22,522 nucleotides of DNA, from assembly GCA_002506595.1 (NCBI GenBank), contig DAXV01000019.1:1-22522 (forward strand), written 5' to 3'. The notes beneath the pieces are model-generated. The model had not been told where the DNA came from. It did no database searches and worked only from the letters and a program-made list of their open reading frames with translations. Source of the DNA: Acidilobaceae archaeon UBA158. GTDB taxonomy: Archaea; Thermoproteota; Thermoprotei_A; Sulfolobales; Acidilobaceae. Position 1 is the first letter of the stretch; every line of letters starts with the position of its first letter. This document shows positions 14,527-21,992 of the stretch, one piece after another. The position numbers and the translations under genes were made by a program.

Positions 14527-16362
14527 ATGAAAGGATGGAATGGCAACATATTATGGATAGATCTCAATAAAAGAGAAACTAAAACAATAGAATATCCGAA
14601 AGAATGGGCTGCAGAATATTTAGGTGGTAGAGGGCTTGCAATAAGGATTTTATGGGAATATAATAAACCAGGAGTTGATCCATTTTCTCCAGAAAACCTG
14701 TTAATTTTCGCAATTGGCCCTCTATCAGGTATGCCTGTTCCGAGCAGTGGAAAGCTACAAGTTGCATCAAAAAGCCCCTTAACAGGAGGCTATGGTGATG
14801 GAAATATAGGCACATTATTTTCTGTTGAAATGAGAAAATCTGGCCTAGACGCAATTGTATTTTATGGTAAATCAGAAAAACCAGTATTGTTAAACATAGA
14901 AAATGATAAGGTAAGTTTTGAAGATGCAGATGATTTGTGGGGTTTAGATAGTTGGCAAACTGAAGAGAAACTTAGAAAAAGATTTGGAAGATTTGCTGGA
15001 ATTGTAGAAATTGGGCCAGGAGGAGAAAATCTGGTAAGATTTGCAACAGTTATGAGTCAAGAAGGAAGAAGCGGAGGAAGGCCAGGTATTGGGGCAGTCA
15101 TGGGTTCTAAGAAAATTAAAGCAGTCGTAATTAAGGGAACTAAAAATGTTGATTTATTTGATGAAAAGAATTTCAAAATAGAAGGGGCTAAGGCATTAAG
15201 AGAAGTAAGAGAAAGACCAGGTTATAATTTCTGGATGAGAGAAGGAACAATGGCAACTGTTGATTGGGCACAAGAGGCGAGCGTTTTACCAACATATAAT
15301 TTCAGTGAAGGCGTTTTTGATGATTATAAAGGTATTGATGGTTACACTATGGAATCATTAAAGGTTGATCAAAGAGGTTGTCCTGGATGTAATATGCAAT
15401 GTGGTAATGTAATACTTGATACAGAAGGAAATAAAAGCGAGTTAGATTATGAGAATGTAGCTATATTGGGAAGTAATTTAGGGATTCCTAAGCTTCAAGA
15501 TGTTGCTGTCTTGAATACATTGGCTGATAAATATGGTATTGATACTATAAGCCTTGGCGGAGTATTAGGCTGGGGAACAGAAGCAAGTCAAAAAGGAATA
15601 TTGAATAATATTGATGGAAGAAGATTGGAATGGGGAGATATAAAAACATATAGGGATTTGGTATCTGAAATAGCTTTTAGAAAAACAGAGCTGGGAAATC
15701 TATTAGCTGAAGGTACAATGCATGCTTGCAGCAAAGTAGGCGGATGTGATTTTGCTGTTAATGCTAAGGGTTTAGAAGCTAGTGCATATGATTGTCATAC
15801 TGCTCCTGGTATGGCACTTGCCTTTTCAACAAGCCCTATAGGTGCTCATCATAAAGACGCATGGGTTATAAGCTGGGAAGTACAAAATGATAGGTTTTCG
15901 TATAGCAGAGAGAAGGCTGCTAAAGTTATAGAATTACAAAGAATTAGAGGAGGAATGTTTGAAAGCATAACTACATGCAGATTACCATGGGTAGAAATAG
16001 GATTAAATTTAGATCATTATCCGCTTTTGTTAACTTATGCAACAGGTATAAAGTATACATGGGATATGATATATGATGTAGCTGATAGAATATATGCATT
16101 AATTAGAGCATTTTGGATAAGAGAGTTCAATACATGGAGCAGGGCATATGATATGCCGCCTGAAAAGTGGTTTAAATCTCCTTTAACGAAAGGTCCATTA
16201 AAAGGCGGTAAATTAAGCTATGAAGGATATAACCAGCTATTAGATTATTATTATGATTTAAGAGGATGGGATAAAAACGGAGTTCCGAAAATAGAAACAT
16301 TGAAAAGATTGAATTTAGAATTTACAATACCTACACTAGAAAAAATAGTTAAATTAAGTTAA
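14527..16362 (+). CDS. aor: Tungstopterin aldehyde:ferredoxin oxidoreductase family protein
   Basis: AOR-family enzymes oxidise aldehydes to acids with ferredoxin as acceptor, using a bis-pterin tungsten (sometimes molybdenum) centre and one [4Fe-4S] cluster. The N-terminal domain (1-205) shows YLGGRGLAIRILWE, GPLSGMPVPSSGK, SKSPLTG, IGPGGENLVRFA and GIGAVMGSKKIKA. The cluster ligands are C285, C288 and C292 in GCPGCNMQCG plus C484 in ITTCRLPW, the same arrangement as in Pyrococcus AOR. A pterin-binding region lies at AKGLEASAYDCHTAPGMA (413-430). The length (611 aa) and the C-terminal YYDLRGWDKNGVPK are standard. The exact aldehyde, or whether it is a glyceraldehyde-3-phosphate type, cannot be read. 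It is alone on its strand, with no adjacent ferredoxin. Its stop overlaps the TFB stop by four bases. Confidence 0.95.
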   Translation: MKGWNGNILWIDLNKRETKTIEYPKEWAAEYLGGRGLAIRILWEYNKPGVDPFSPENLLIFAIGPLSGMPVPSSGKLQVASKSPLTGGYGDGNIGTLFSVEMRKSGLDAIVFYGKSEKPVLLNIENDKVSFEDADDLWGLDSWQTEEKLRKRFGRFAGIVEIGPGGENLVRFATVMSQEGRSGGRPGIGAVMGSKKIKAVVIKGTKNVDLFDEKNFKIEGAKALREVRERPGYNFWMREGTMATVDWAQEASVLPTYNFSEGVFDDYKGIDGYTMESLKVDQRGCPGCNMQCGNVILDTEGNKSELDYENVAILGSNLGIPKLQDVAVLNTLADKYGIDTISLGGVLGWGTEASQKGILNNIDGRRLEWGDIKTYRDLVSEIAFRKTELGNLLAEGTMHACSKVGGCDFAVNAKGLEASAYDCHTAPGMALAFSTSPIGAHHKDAWVISWEVQNDRFSYSREKAAKVIELQRIRGGMFESITTCRLPWVEIGLNLDHYPLLLTYATGIKYTWDMIYDVADRIYALIRAFWIREFNTWSRAYDMPPEKWFKSPLTKGPLKGGKLSYEGYNQLLDYYYDLRGWDKNGVPKIETLKRLNLEFTIPTLEKIVKLS

Positions 16363-17303
16363 GATAACTTAGACGCAGCTTCTCCTGCAATTTCTTTATA
16401 TCTATTTCTAACTGTTACTTCAGTAACACCAGCTACATGGGCAACTTCTTTTTGTGTTCTCCTTAGTCCATGCTTAAGAGCAGCAAGATAAACTGCAGCT
16501 GCAGCAAGCCCGCTAGGATCTTTTCCTGCAGTTGTTCCCTTGTTTCTTGCATCTCTTAGTATCTTTATTGCTTCTACTGCAACATAATCAGGAAGTCCTA
16601 ATGCACTAACTATTCTATTTACAAAAAGCTCTGGCTCTATTACTGGTATATCCACCTCTAAATCTCTTACTAACAACCTATAGCATCTAGCTATTTCTCT
16701 CTTAACATCATTATCCTTAATTGATAAATGCTTGGCAATTTCATCTATTGTGCATGGAATTCTTAATTTACGGCAAGCAGCATATAAAGTTGCAGCAACA
16801 ACGCTTTCAATACTTCTTCCTCTTGTTAAACCTTTTTGTGTTGCATCTCTATACATCTTAGATGCTTCTTCTCTAACTTTATTTGATAATTCCATATGTG
16901 TTGCTAATTCATCTAAAATTTTCAAAGCCTGATTAATGTTTTTTTCTAAACTACTTAATGTTCTACCCATTCTAAAACTACGTTGTAATCTTAGCATATC
17001 AATTCTTCTTGATAATCCTCTAATCTTTTTTCCGCTTCCTTCATGGAAGCTACCAATATAAACATCTACTCCCATATTTGGTTTACTTAACGATAATGGT
17101 CCTCCTACTCTAGTCCTTCTAGCTTTTTCATCAGGCGTATATGCACGCCATTCTGCTTCGTCTCCAATTACTTGTTCTTCTATAACTTCTCCTGTTTCAA
17201 GGCAAATTCTTGCTCCCATATTTGCATCATATATTATCTTATCCGGGGGACACTTAACAGTGGACTTAGATTTATCCTTACCAGAATCTTGAGATTCTGA
17301 CAT
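16359..17303 (-). CDS. tfb: Transcription initiation factor IIB (TFB)
   Basis: TFB bridges TBP-bound DNA and RNA polymerase. The N-terminal ribbon has only two of four usual cysteines: C18-P-P-D21 and C34-L-E-T37-G. The B-reader region follows (EWRAYTPDEKARRTRVGGPLS), then two cyclin repeats (about 115-205 and 215-305) with SIESVVAATLYAACR and DPSGLAAAAVYLAALK, and the recognition helix TQKEVAHVAGVTEVTVRNRYKE near the end. Length is 314 aa. The frame opens at a GTG at 17312, but GGTGA (17309-17313) sits five bases before the ATG at 17303, so I start there. No second TFB is in the window. Confidence 0.96.
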   Translation of the reverse strand: MSESQDSGKDKSKSTVKCPPDKIIYDANMGARICLETGEVIEEQVIGDEAEWRAYTPDEKARRTRVGGPLSLSKPNMGVDVYIGSFHEGSGKKIRGLSRRIDMLRLQRSFRMGRTLSSLEKNINQALKILDELATHMELSNKVREEASKMYRDATQKGLTRGRSIESVVAATLYAACRKLRIPCTIDEIAKHLSIKDNDVKREIARCYRLLVRDLEVDIPVIEPELFVNRIVSALGLPDYVAVEAIKILRDARNKGTTAGKDPSGLAAAAVYLAALKHGLRRTQKEVAHVAGVTEVTVRNRYKEIAGEAASKLS

Positions 17304-17308
17304 GCATT

Positions 17309-17313
17309 TCACC
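17309..17313 (-). promoter_or_regulatory. Ribosome binding site that decides the TFB start
   Basis: GGTGA on the minus strand, five bases before ATG 17303. Its in-frame GTG imitates a start three codons upstream. Confidence 0.65.
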
Positions 17314-17350
17314 AGACCTTTTAAATGTTTCCTGCATAAAAGTGTTACGC

Positions 17351-17365
17351 AAAGTTTATATATTC
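17351..17365 (-). promoter_or_regulatory. TATA box of tfb
   Basis: GAATATATAAACTTT on the minus strand is a good archaeal TATA box about 55 nt before the ATG, giving a leader of about 30 nt with the GGTGA site. Confidence 0.5.
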
Positions 17366-17459
17366 ATATTAAATAGATCTAATATATAAAATTTTTTCTT
17401 TATTATTTAAATAAGATAATAATATGTTGTAAGTTTATTATTCAAGTAATTTTAATATT

Positions 17460-17470
17460 CCTTAAAAGGT
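17460..17470 (+). promoter_or_regulatory. Possible TATA box of the circularly permuted GTPase
   Basis: CCTTAAAAGG lies about 40 nt before the ATG at 17506, at a suitable distance for a leader of about 15 nt. Confidence 0.35.
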
Positions 17471-17505
17471 TAGATTTTTACAAGATATACAAAGCGGGAA
17501 TTGGT

Positions 17506-18309
17506 ATGATATTAGCAAGTTGGAGAGATATAGCAAAGACAATCAAGAGATCAGATGTAGTAATAGAAGTATTAGATATTAGAGATCCTATAACTACAAG
17601 AAGCAAGAGAGTTGAAGAAATGGCAAATTCTTTTAATAAAGATTTAATAATATTATTAAATAAAGCCGATTTAGTTCCTTATAATATTGCAGAAAAATGG
17701 AAAGAAAAGTTCACATTAGAAGGGTTTGATACTATTTTTTATTCTGTATGGAGAAAGAAGGATAGATCGCATTTATTAGAAATGCTTGATAAATATTCTA
17801 GAGGAAACGAGACTTTGTTTTCATTAATAGGATATCCTAAAACTGGTAAATCTAGTATAATAAATTCGTTAAAGGGCAAAAAGAGTGCTACAACAAGTCC
17901 TTTACCAGGTAGTGCGGGATATACAAAATCTTTTACTTTATATAAAATAAAGAACGGCATTTATATTTTAGATTCCCCTGGAGTTATGCCCATAGAAGGA
18001 GGATTTCCAGAATCTATAATAAGAGGAAAGGCTGTAGATGAACTAAATGATCCAGTTAAGCCCGCTGTTGCATTAATAGAAAAAATTTTAAAATATAATC
18101 CCAAGGCATTTTTTAATGTATATAAAATTGAAGATATTGATCCTTATAAAATATTGGAAAATCTAGCCTACAAAAGGATGTGGATTTATAAGAAAACCAA
18201 AGAGCCAAATATAGATGAGGCAGCAAAAGCTATAATAAGAGATTATCATAAGGCCAAGATAGAGTTTTATGTATATCCTGAAGAAAATATTGAGATGGGC
18301 AAAGGATAA
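17506..18309 (+). CDS. Circularly permuted GTPase (YlqF/RbgA/Nog2 type)
   Basis: The G motifs come in permuted order: DIRDP (25-29) and G4 NKADL (52-56) precede the P-loop GYPKTGKSS (109-117), followed by a G2-like GYT (138-140) and G3 DSPGV (156-160). This order defines the YlqF/YawG group, whose members act in large-subunit ribosome assembly. The 267-aa length fits the short archaeal form. The C-terminal helical part (about 185-267) lacks any extra RNA-binding domain that I recognise. It is cytosolic. It diverges from tfb and ends 15 nt before the convergent aIF5A gene. The role in 50S assembly is inferred from the family. Confidence 0.92.
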   Translation: MILASWRDIAKTIKRSDVVIEVLDIRDPITTRSKRVEEMANSFNKDLIILLNKADLVPYNIAEKWKEKFTLEGFDTIFYSVWRKKDRSHLLEMLDKYSRGNETLFSLIGYPKTGKSSIINSLKGKKSATTSPLPGSAGYTKSFTLYKIKNGIYILDSPGVMPIEGGFPESIIRGKAVDELNDPVKPAVALIEKILKYNPKAFFNVYKIEDIDPYKILENLAYKRMWIYKKTKEPNIDEAAKAIIRDYHKAKIEFYVYPEENIEMGKG

Positions 18310-18324
18310 TCTATAATATAGCAA

Positions 18325-18726
18325 CTAACTCCTAATTCTAACTATCTTTGCCTTCCCCATTATTACCCAATATTCCACTTCTACTCCAGGCTTTAGTTTT
18401 TCTAATAATTCTGGTTCATCAGTTGGTTTTTCTACTTCTATTGTATCATAAGATTCCATATCCATAACTTGTAAGTTATTACCCAAATCAGCTAATACTT
18501 GACCATTTCTTTTTTCTATAATTGGGACTTGAACTTGTGTATCCGTTGGGGCAATTAATGTTTTCTTTTGTCCTGTAAATAAACTAACTGCAACTACATG
18601 AGCCTTTGCGCTTCCATGCTTACCTGTTTTAGCCTTAGTTATTTCTACAACTCTGCATGGCTCATTATCTATTACTATATAGCTTCCCTTTTTTAAATCT
18701 CCTAAAGTAGCGAATTGAACGCTCAT
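18325..18726 (-). CDS. eif5a: Translation initiation factor 5A (aIF5A)
   Basis: aIF5A helps ribosomes through difficult peptide bonds. The N-terminal SH3-like domain ends in the hypusine loop TGKHGSAKAHV, where K36 is the residue modified by deoxyhypusine synthase; the C-terminal OB-fold domain follows (VIEKRNGQVLADLG, YDTIEVEKP). Length is 133 aa from the ATG at 18726. The frame can be extended to an ATG at 18744 (six more residues), but GGTGA (18731-18735) lies four bases before 18726, and the likely TATA box predicts initiation right at 18741-18744, so the shorter protein is preferred. It lies downstream of the MarC gene on the same strand. Confidence 0.96.
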   Translation of the reverse strand: MSVQFATLGDLKKGSYIVIDNEPCRVVEITKAKTGKHGSAKAHVVAVSLFTGQKKTLIAPTDTQVQVPIIEKRNGQVLADLGNNLQVMDMESYDTIEVEKPTDEPELLEKLKPGVEVEYWVIMGKAKIVRIRS

Positions 18727-18730
18727 TTTT

Positions 18731-18735
18731 TCACC
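18731..18735 (-). promoter_or_regulatory. Ribosome binding site that decides the aIF5A start
   Basis: GGTGA on the minus strand, four bases before ATG 18726 and inside the longer possible frame. Confidence 0.65.
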
Positions 18736-18759
18736 ATCTTTCATAAATATACAAGTCCT

Positions 18760-18772
18760 AGATTTAAAAATT
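18760..18772 (-). promoter_or_regulatory. TATA box of the aIF5A gene
   Basis: AATTTTTAAATC on the minus strand, about 40 nt before ATG 18726, lies in the 63-nt gap behind the MarC gene and suggests an independent promoter for aIF5A. Confidence 0.45.
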
Positions 18773-18789
18773 AACGTTCTTTTTTATTG

Positions 18790-19389
18790 TTAAATCAGAG
18801 ACATTATTGATGCTCTAATAATACTTATAGCAAAACCAGCTAATATTAAGCTCATGAATTTGTCTACTAATAATGCTCCATGCTCTCCTAGGTATTTCAT
18901 TATGTAATGGCCTATATATAGTATTGAATAAGCAAGAATTATGTTTATAAAAATGCTTATGAGGGCTATTGGATATCCATAAGCATATCTTATATATAAA
19001 ACGGTAGAAATACTTCCTGGACCAGCTAATAATGGTGTCGCTAATGGGACTATTGCTTCTTTTTCTATATCTTCAGGTGTATTTTTAGGGGCACCAATTT
19101 CTATATCAAACAAACTTGATATTGCATATACTAATAAAATTAAACCAGCAGCAATTCTAAAATCATTAAATGTTACTCCCAAAATTTTGAATATATAGTC
19201 TCCAATTATAGTAAATGCTAACAGCATAAAAACAGCTGCTAATATTAAAGTGTTTAAAAATTTCTTTCTTTTTTCTTTAGGTAATAAATTTGCTGTTGGA
19301 ATATAAAAAGGAACTACAGTAAATGGATCCAATACAACAAAGAGCATTATAATTGAGTTTATTAAATCTCTGGTATTTAATATTTGCAA
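18790..19389 (-). CDS. MarC-family integral membrane protein
   Basis: The 199-aa protein has about six membrane segments: near 10-30, 45-65, 70-95, 115-130, 138-158 and 175-195. It carries the MarC/UPF0056 signatures VVLDPFTVVPFYIP (18-31) and ATPLLAGPGSISTVL (117-131), which mark the two halves of the fold. The family's transport role is unproven; the original link to antibiotic resistance in E. coli was withdrawn. The start is TTG at 19389 with GGTG seven bases upstream. It lies 22 nt behind the DUF2286-like gene and is probably co-transcribed with it. Confidence 0.9.
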   Translation of the reverse strand: MQILNTRDLINSIIMLFVVLDPFTVVPFYIPTANLLPKEKRKKFLNTLILAAVFMLLAFTIIGDYIFKILGVTFNDFRIAAGLILLVYAISSLFDIEIGAPKNTPEDIEKEAIVPLATPLLAGPGSISTVLYIRYAYGYPIALISIFINIILAYSILYIGHYIMKYLGEHGALLVDKFMSLILAGFAISIIRASIMSLI

Positions 19390-19411
19390 ATGATAACACC
19401 GCTATTATTGT

Positions 19412-19858
19412 TTATTTTTCCTCTTCTTCTCCTTCTTCCTCTATACCTTCAGGGGCTACTTTTTCCGTTGTTATTTCAACAGCTTCTTTTTCTAGTTCGG
19501 TTTTAATATCATCATTTATATATGGTGATATCAGGTAAATTTTATGCTCAACATAGTTATCCTCTCCTATCATCATGTTTTCAAAACTAATAGTATAAAC
19601 CGGAATCCTAGCTATTGCCTTTTCTGATGTTCTGCTTAATGTACCTACATTCCTTAAGATATCAACGAGTTCTGGATCTAATGGCAATGGCAATTCCAAT
19701 TCCCTTATATCTCTTAATACTATAAAATCGCTTGTTTCTGGATTCCACTCTTTCATTGCATCTTCGCTCTTCTTTTTTACTATTTGATCTAATTCTCCAT
19801 CCGTTAATTCGCTTGAAATTATTTTACCCATTTCTGATCTTATTACTATTACCTTCAT
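19412..19858 (-). CDS. Conserved archaeal protein, probably DUF2286 family
   Basis: A 148-aa acidic cytosolic protein starting MKVIVIRSEMGKIISSEL, with an alpha/beta pattern (VIVIRS, FIVLRDIRELELPLP, RIPVYTISFENM, KIYLISPYI) and a strongly acidic C-terminal tail (EGIEEEGEEEEK). I think it belongs to DUF2286, but only by memory of the family's look; function unknown. The frame opens at a GTG at 19867, but ATG at 19858 after the purine-rich GAGAGTG stretch is the more likely start. A TATA box lies at 19896-19908. It heads the short run with the MarC gene. Confidence 0.75.
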   Translation of the reverse strand: MKVIVIRSEMGKIISSELTDGELDQIVKKKSEDAMKEWNPETSDFIVLRDIRELELPLPLDPELVDILRNVGTLSRTSEKAIARIPVYTISFENMMIGEDNYVEHKIYLISPYINDDIKTELEKEAVEITTEKVAPEGIEEEGEEEEK

Positions 19859-19895
19859 TTCTTGCACTCTCTTCGTTCGTTAATATTAATTTTTC

Positions 19896-19908
19896 CAGTT
19901 TATATGTT
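19896..19908 (-). promoter_or_regulatory. TATA box of the DUF2286-like gene
   Basis: ACATATAAACTGG on the minus strand, about 45 nt before ATG 19858, giving a leader of about 15-20 nt. Confidence 0.5.
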
Positions 19909-19939
19909 TTAATAATTTTTAATGACTTTATAGGTTAAC

Positions 19940-19953
19940 AATATTTATAAGTG
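19940..19953 (+). promoter_or_regulatory. TATA box of the EamA-type transporter gene
   Basis: AATATTTATAAGTG is centred about 36 nt before the ATG at 19983, which predicts a leader of about 10 nt. It is the plus-strand partner of the divergent DUF2286 promoter. Confidence 0.55.
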
Positions 19954-19982
19954 TAAATGATAAAGAAACCTTAGGATGTAAA

Positions 19983-20819
19983 ATGAATAATGATGTGAAG
20001 GGATATGTCTACTTAGTATTAGTTTCATTAATATGGGGTTCAGCATATCCTATAATTAAAATACTTGAGAACTATGTTTCTCCTATATATGTGGCATTAT
20101 TACGGTCTTTAATTGGAGGTCTTATAATTTTCTTTATATGGAGGAAAATAGTTTATGGATTTAAAGAAACAATAGCCGGTCTCTTAAATAATGCTTTGTT
20201 TTTAATCTTTTTAAATTTAGGTATAATGTATTCAAAAAATCCTTCACTGGCTGCTGTTCTTGTATATACACAACCGATTTTTGTTGTGATTTTAAGTAAA
20301 CTTTATTTAAAAATTAATATAACATTATTTCAATATATTGGCATTATAATAGGATTCATAGGAATATTGTTAACCAATGCATCCTCAATAGGTTTTAGTC
20401 TAGGGTTAATTTTTTCTTTATTGAGTGGTATTTCATGGGCAATGGGCACAGTTTATTTTGTAAAAAACATGCATGATAGTGACATTATAGCATTAAACTC
20501 TTATATGTCTTTAATTTCAGTTCCATTTATAGCTTTTTTCATACCATTGAGTAATTACTTCATAATAAACATAAAGTCATTAATATTAATATTATATGCA
20601 ACGGCTATAATTCAAGCAGCTGCATGGCTTTTATGGTTTTATGCGGTCAGAATAGTAGGCCCAATTAAAAGCAGCGCAATCGTTATGCTAACTCCAGCAG
20701 TTTCATTTATTTTTACAATATATCTAATAAAAGTTATCCCTTCACTTTTGCAAATAATAGGATCTTCTATTGCATTGATTGGATCTATTATGTCACAATT
20801 AGGTTATAGAAAGAAATGA
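19983..20819 (+). CDS. EamA/DMT-superfamily transporter
   Basis: The 278-aa protein has ten predicted membrane helices arranged as two repeated halves. Each half carries the EamA pattern: LVLVSLIWGSAYPIIK at the start of the first, and GLIFSLLSGISWAMGTVYF at the start of the second. The family exports metabolites, often amino acids or nucleotide-related compounds, but the substrate cannot be read from sequence. It has no separate signal peptide; the first helix serves. It is a single gene, divergent from the DUF2286/MarC pair and convergent with ribC, with 35 nt between the ends. Confidence 0.93.
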   Translation: MNNDVKGYVYLVLVSLIWGSAYPIIKILENYVSPIYVALLRSLIGGLIIFFIWRKIVYGFKETIAGLLNNALFLIFLNLGIMYSKNPSLAAVLVYTQPIFVVILSKLYLKINITLFQYIGIIIGFIGILLTNASSIGFSLGLIFSLLSGISWAMGTVYFVKNMHDSDIIALNSYMSLISVPFIAFFIPLSNYFIINIKSLILILYATAIIQAAAWLLWFYAVRIVGPIKSSAIVMLTPAVSFIFTIYLIKVIPSLLQIIGSSIALIGSIMSQLGYRKK

Positions 20820-20854
20820 TTCTTAAGCTCATTTATATTATTAATTTCAAAGAA

Positions 20855-21325
20855 TTATAATGGTCCTGCATTTTTATATCCTTGTCTAATCCCTTGACCC
20901 GCTTTTCTGACTAAGCCTTCTCCTCCTTCTTTTAATAATATGGCCAAATTTTCTGCATGTGCTTTTGTTCTTTCTATAGCTATTTTCTTAAGTTCTTCTT
21001 CATTATCGGTTTCATCTTCATGAACAGTAACATCAATAATTATTTTTCCTGTTAGAACTGATAACATAACAAGTCCTACAGATAATGCTATATAACTGTA
21101 TTTATCAACCTGTTTTTTTCCAACCCAACCTAAGGTTATTATTCCATCGCAGCCTTTATCTATAAGCCTTCTAGCTTCTCCAGGTAGATCTTTAATACCA
21201 GGAACTGTATGCCTTATTATTATATAATCTGGTAATAGATCTCTTAATGTATTTAACGCAACTGAGCCCATATCAACTCTAGAAAATGTTGTATCAATAA
21301 TCCCAACACATTTTTTCTCCTTCAC
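20855..21325 (-). CDS. ribC: Archaeal riboflavin synthase
   Basis: This enzyme makes riboflavin by dismutation of two 6,7-dimethyl-8-ribityllumazines. It belongs to the archaeal type that is related to lumazine synthase and not to bacterial RibE. Key segments are VGIIDTTFSRVDMGSVA, RHTVPGIKDLPGEARRL, the VHEDETDNEEEL stretch, RTKAHAENLAILL and GIRQGYKNAGPL at the end, all matching the Methanocaldococcus protein. Length is 156 aa. The start is GTG at 21325, with GGAGGTG at 21336-21342 ten bases upstream. Its start lies 32 bases inside the end of ribB, so the two are surely translated from one mRNA. Lumazine synthase itself (ribH) is not in the window. Confidence 0.95.
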   Translation of the reverse strand: MKEKKCVGIIDTTFSRVDMGSVALNTLRDLLPDYIIIRHTVPGIKDLPGEARRLIDKGCDGIITLGWVGKKQVDKYSYIALSVGLVMLSVLTGKIIIDVTVHEDETDNEEELKKIAIERTKAHAENLAILLKEGGEGLVRKAGQGIRQGYKNAGPL

Positions 21326-21992
21326 AGGCCTCTAACACCTCCTTACCGCTTATTAAAACATAACCCATTTTTTTAGCATATTTTTCTGCTTTTTCCAAGC
21401 TTAATGAAACCCCAAAATCTAACATTTCAGCAAACGCAGTTGCAGGTTCCATCTTTGCTAATAAAGATAGGTAAATACTCAATTCTGTGTGTCCTTTCCT
21501 TTCTTTTAAGCTTCTAGCAGCTAATAATGGTACATGGCCTGGAGCTTGAAATTCTTCGACAAATTTTTTAATAGCTTCTTCTCTCTTATCATTTACAAAT
21601 AGCTTAACTGTTTTATAGAGTTCATTTATTGTTAAAGCTCTATCGTTATCGCTTATACCAGTTCTTACATTCACATGATTTACCCATATTGTAAACGCAG
21701 GTCTATCTTTATAGAAAAGTAATTTTTCTGTTAATGGTTTTAAGTTTGGTATTTTAGCTATTAATTCATCTCCCCATAATAATCCTAGTTCCTTAGCTAT
21801 ATTCCAAGACGTTGCAAAACAAATTAATCCTCCTGCTTCATTCCTTAGCTTATATATTGATTCTGGAGTTACTTTAGATGCATGGAATACCATATCTATT
21901 TCACTTTCTCTATTTGAAGAATCGTATAATAATATTGGGTAGCCGTTTTTCCAACTTTCAATGGCTCTATCTATATTTTTTCCAATTTGCAT
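21294..21992 (-). CDS. ribB: 3,4-dihydroxy-2-butanone-4-phosphate synthase
   Basis: RibB turns ribulose-5-phosphate into the four-carbon unit used for lumazine. The metal and substrate motif is DSSNRESEIDMVFHA (24-38), keeping R-E-x-E-x-D of the family's DxDREGExDM pattern. GGLICFA, RTGISDNDRALTI, FQAPGHVPLLAA and KGHTELSIYLS follow, with EPATAFAEMLD near the end. Length is 232 aa with no GTP cyclohydrolase II domain attached. ATG at 21992 has GGTGA (21999-22003) six bases upstream. The start overlaps the upstream membrane-protein gene by 26 nt and the end overlaps ribC by 32 nt. Confidence 0.95.
   Translation of the reverse strand: MQIGKNIDRAIESWKNGYPILLYDSSNRESEIDMVFHASKVTPESIYKLRNEAGGLICFATSWNIAKELGLLWGDELIAKIPNLKPLTEKLLFYKDRPAFTIWVNHVNVRTGISDNDRALTINELYKTVKLFVNDKREEAIKKFVEEFQAPGHVPLLAARSLKERKGHTELSIYLSLLAKMEPATAFAEMLDFGVSLSLEKAEKYAKKMGYVLISGKEVLEACEGEKMCWDY
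21336..21342 (-). promoter_or_regulatory. Ribosome binding site of ribC inside ribB
   Basis: GGAGGTG on the minus strand, ten bases before the GTG start of ribC and within the ribB coding sequence. Confidence 0.6.
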
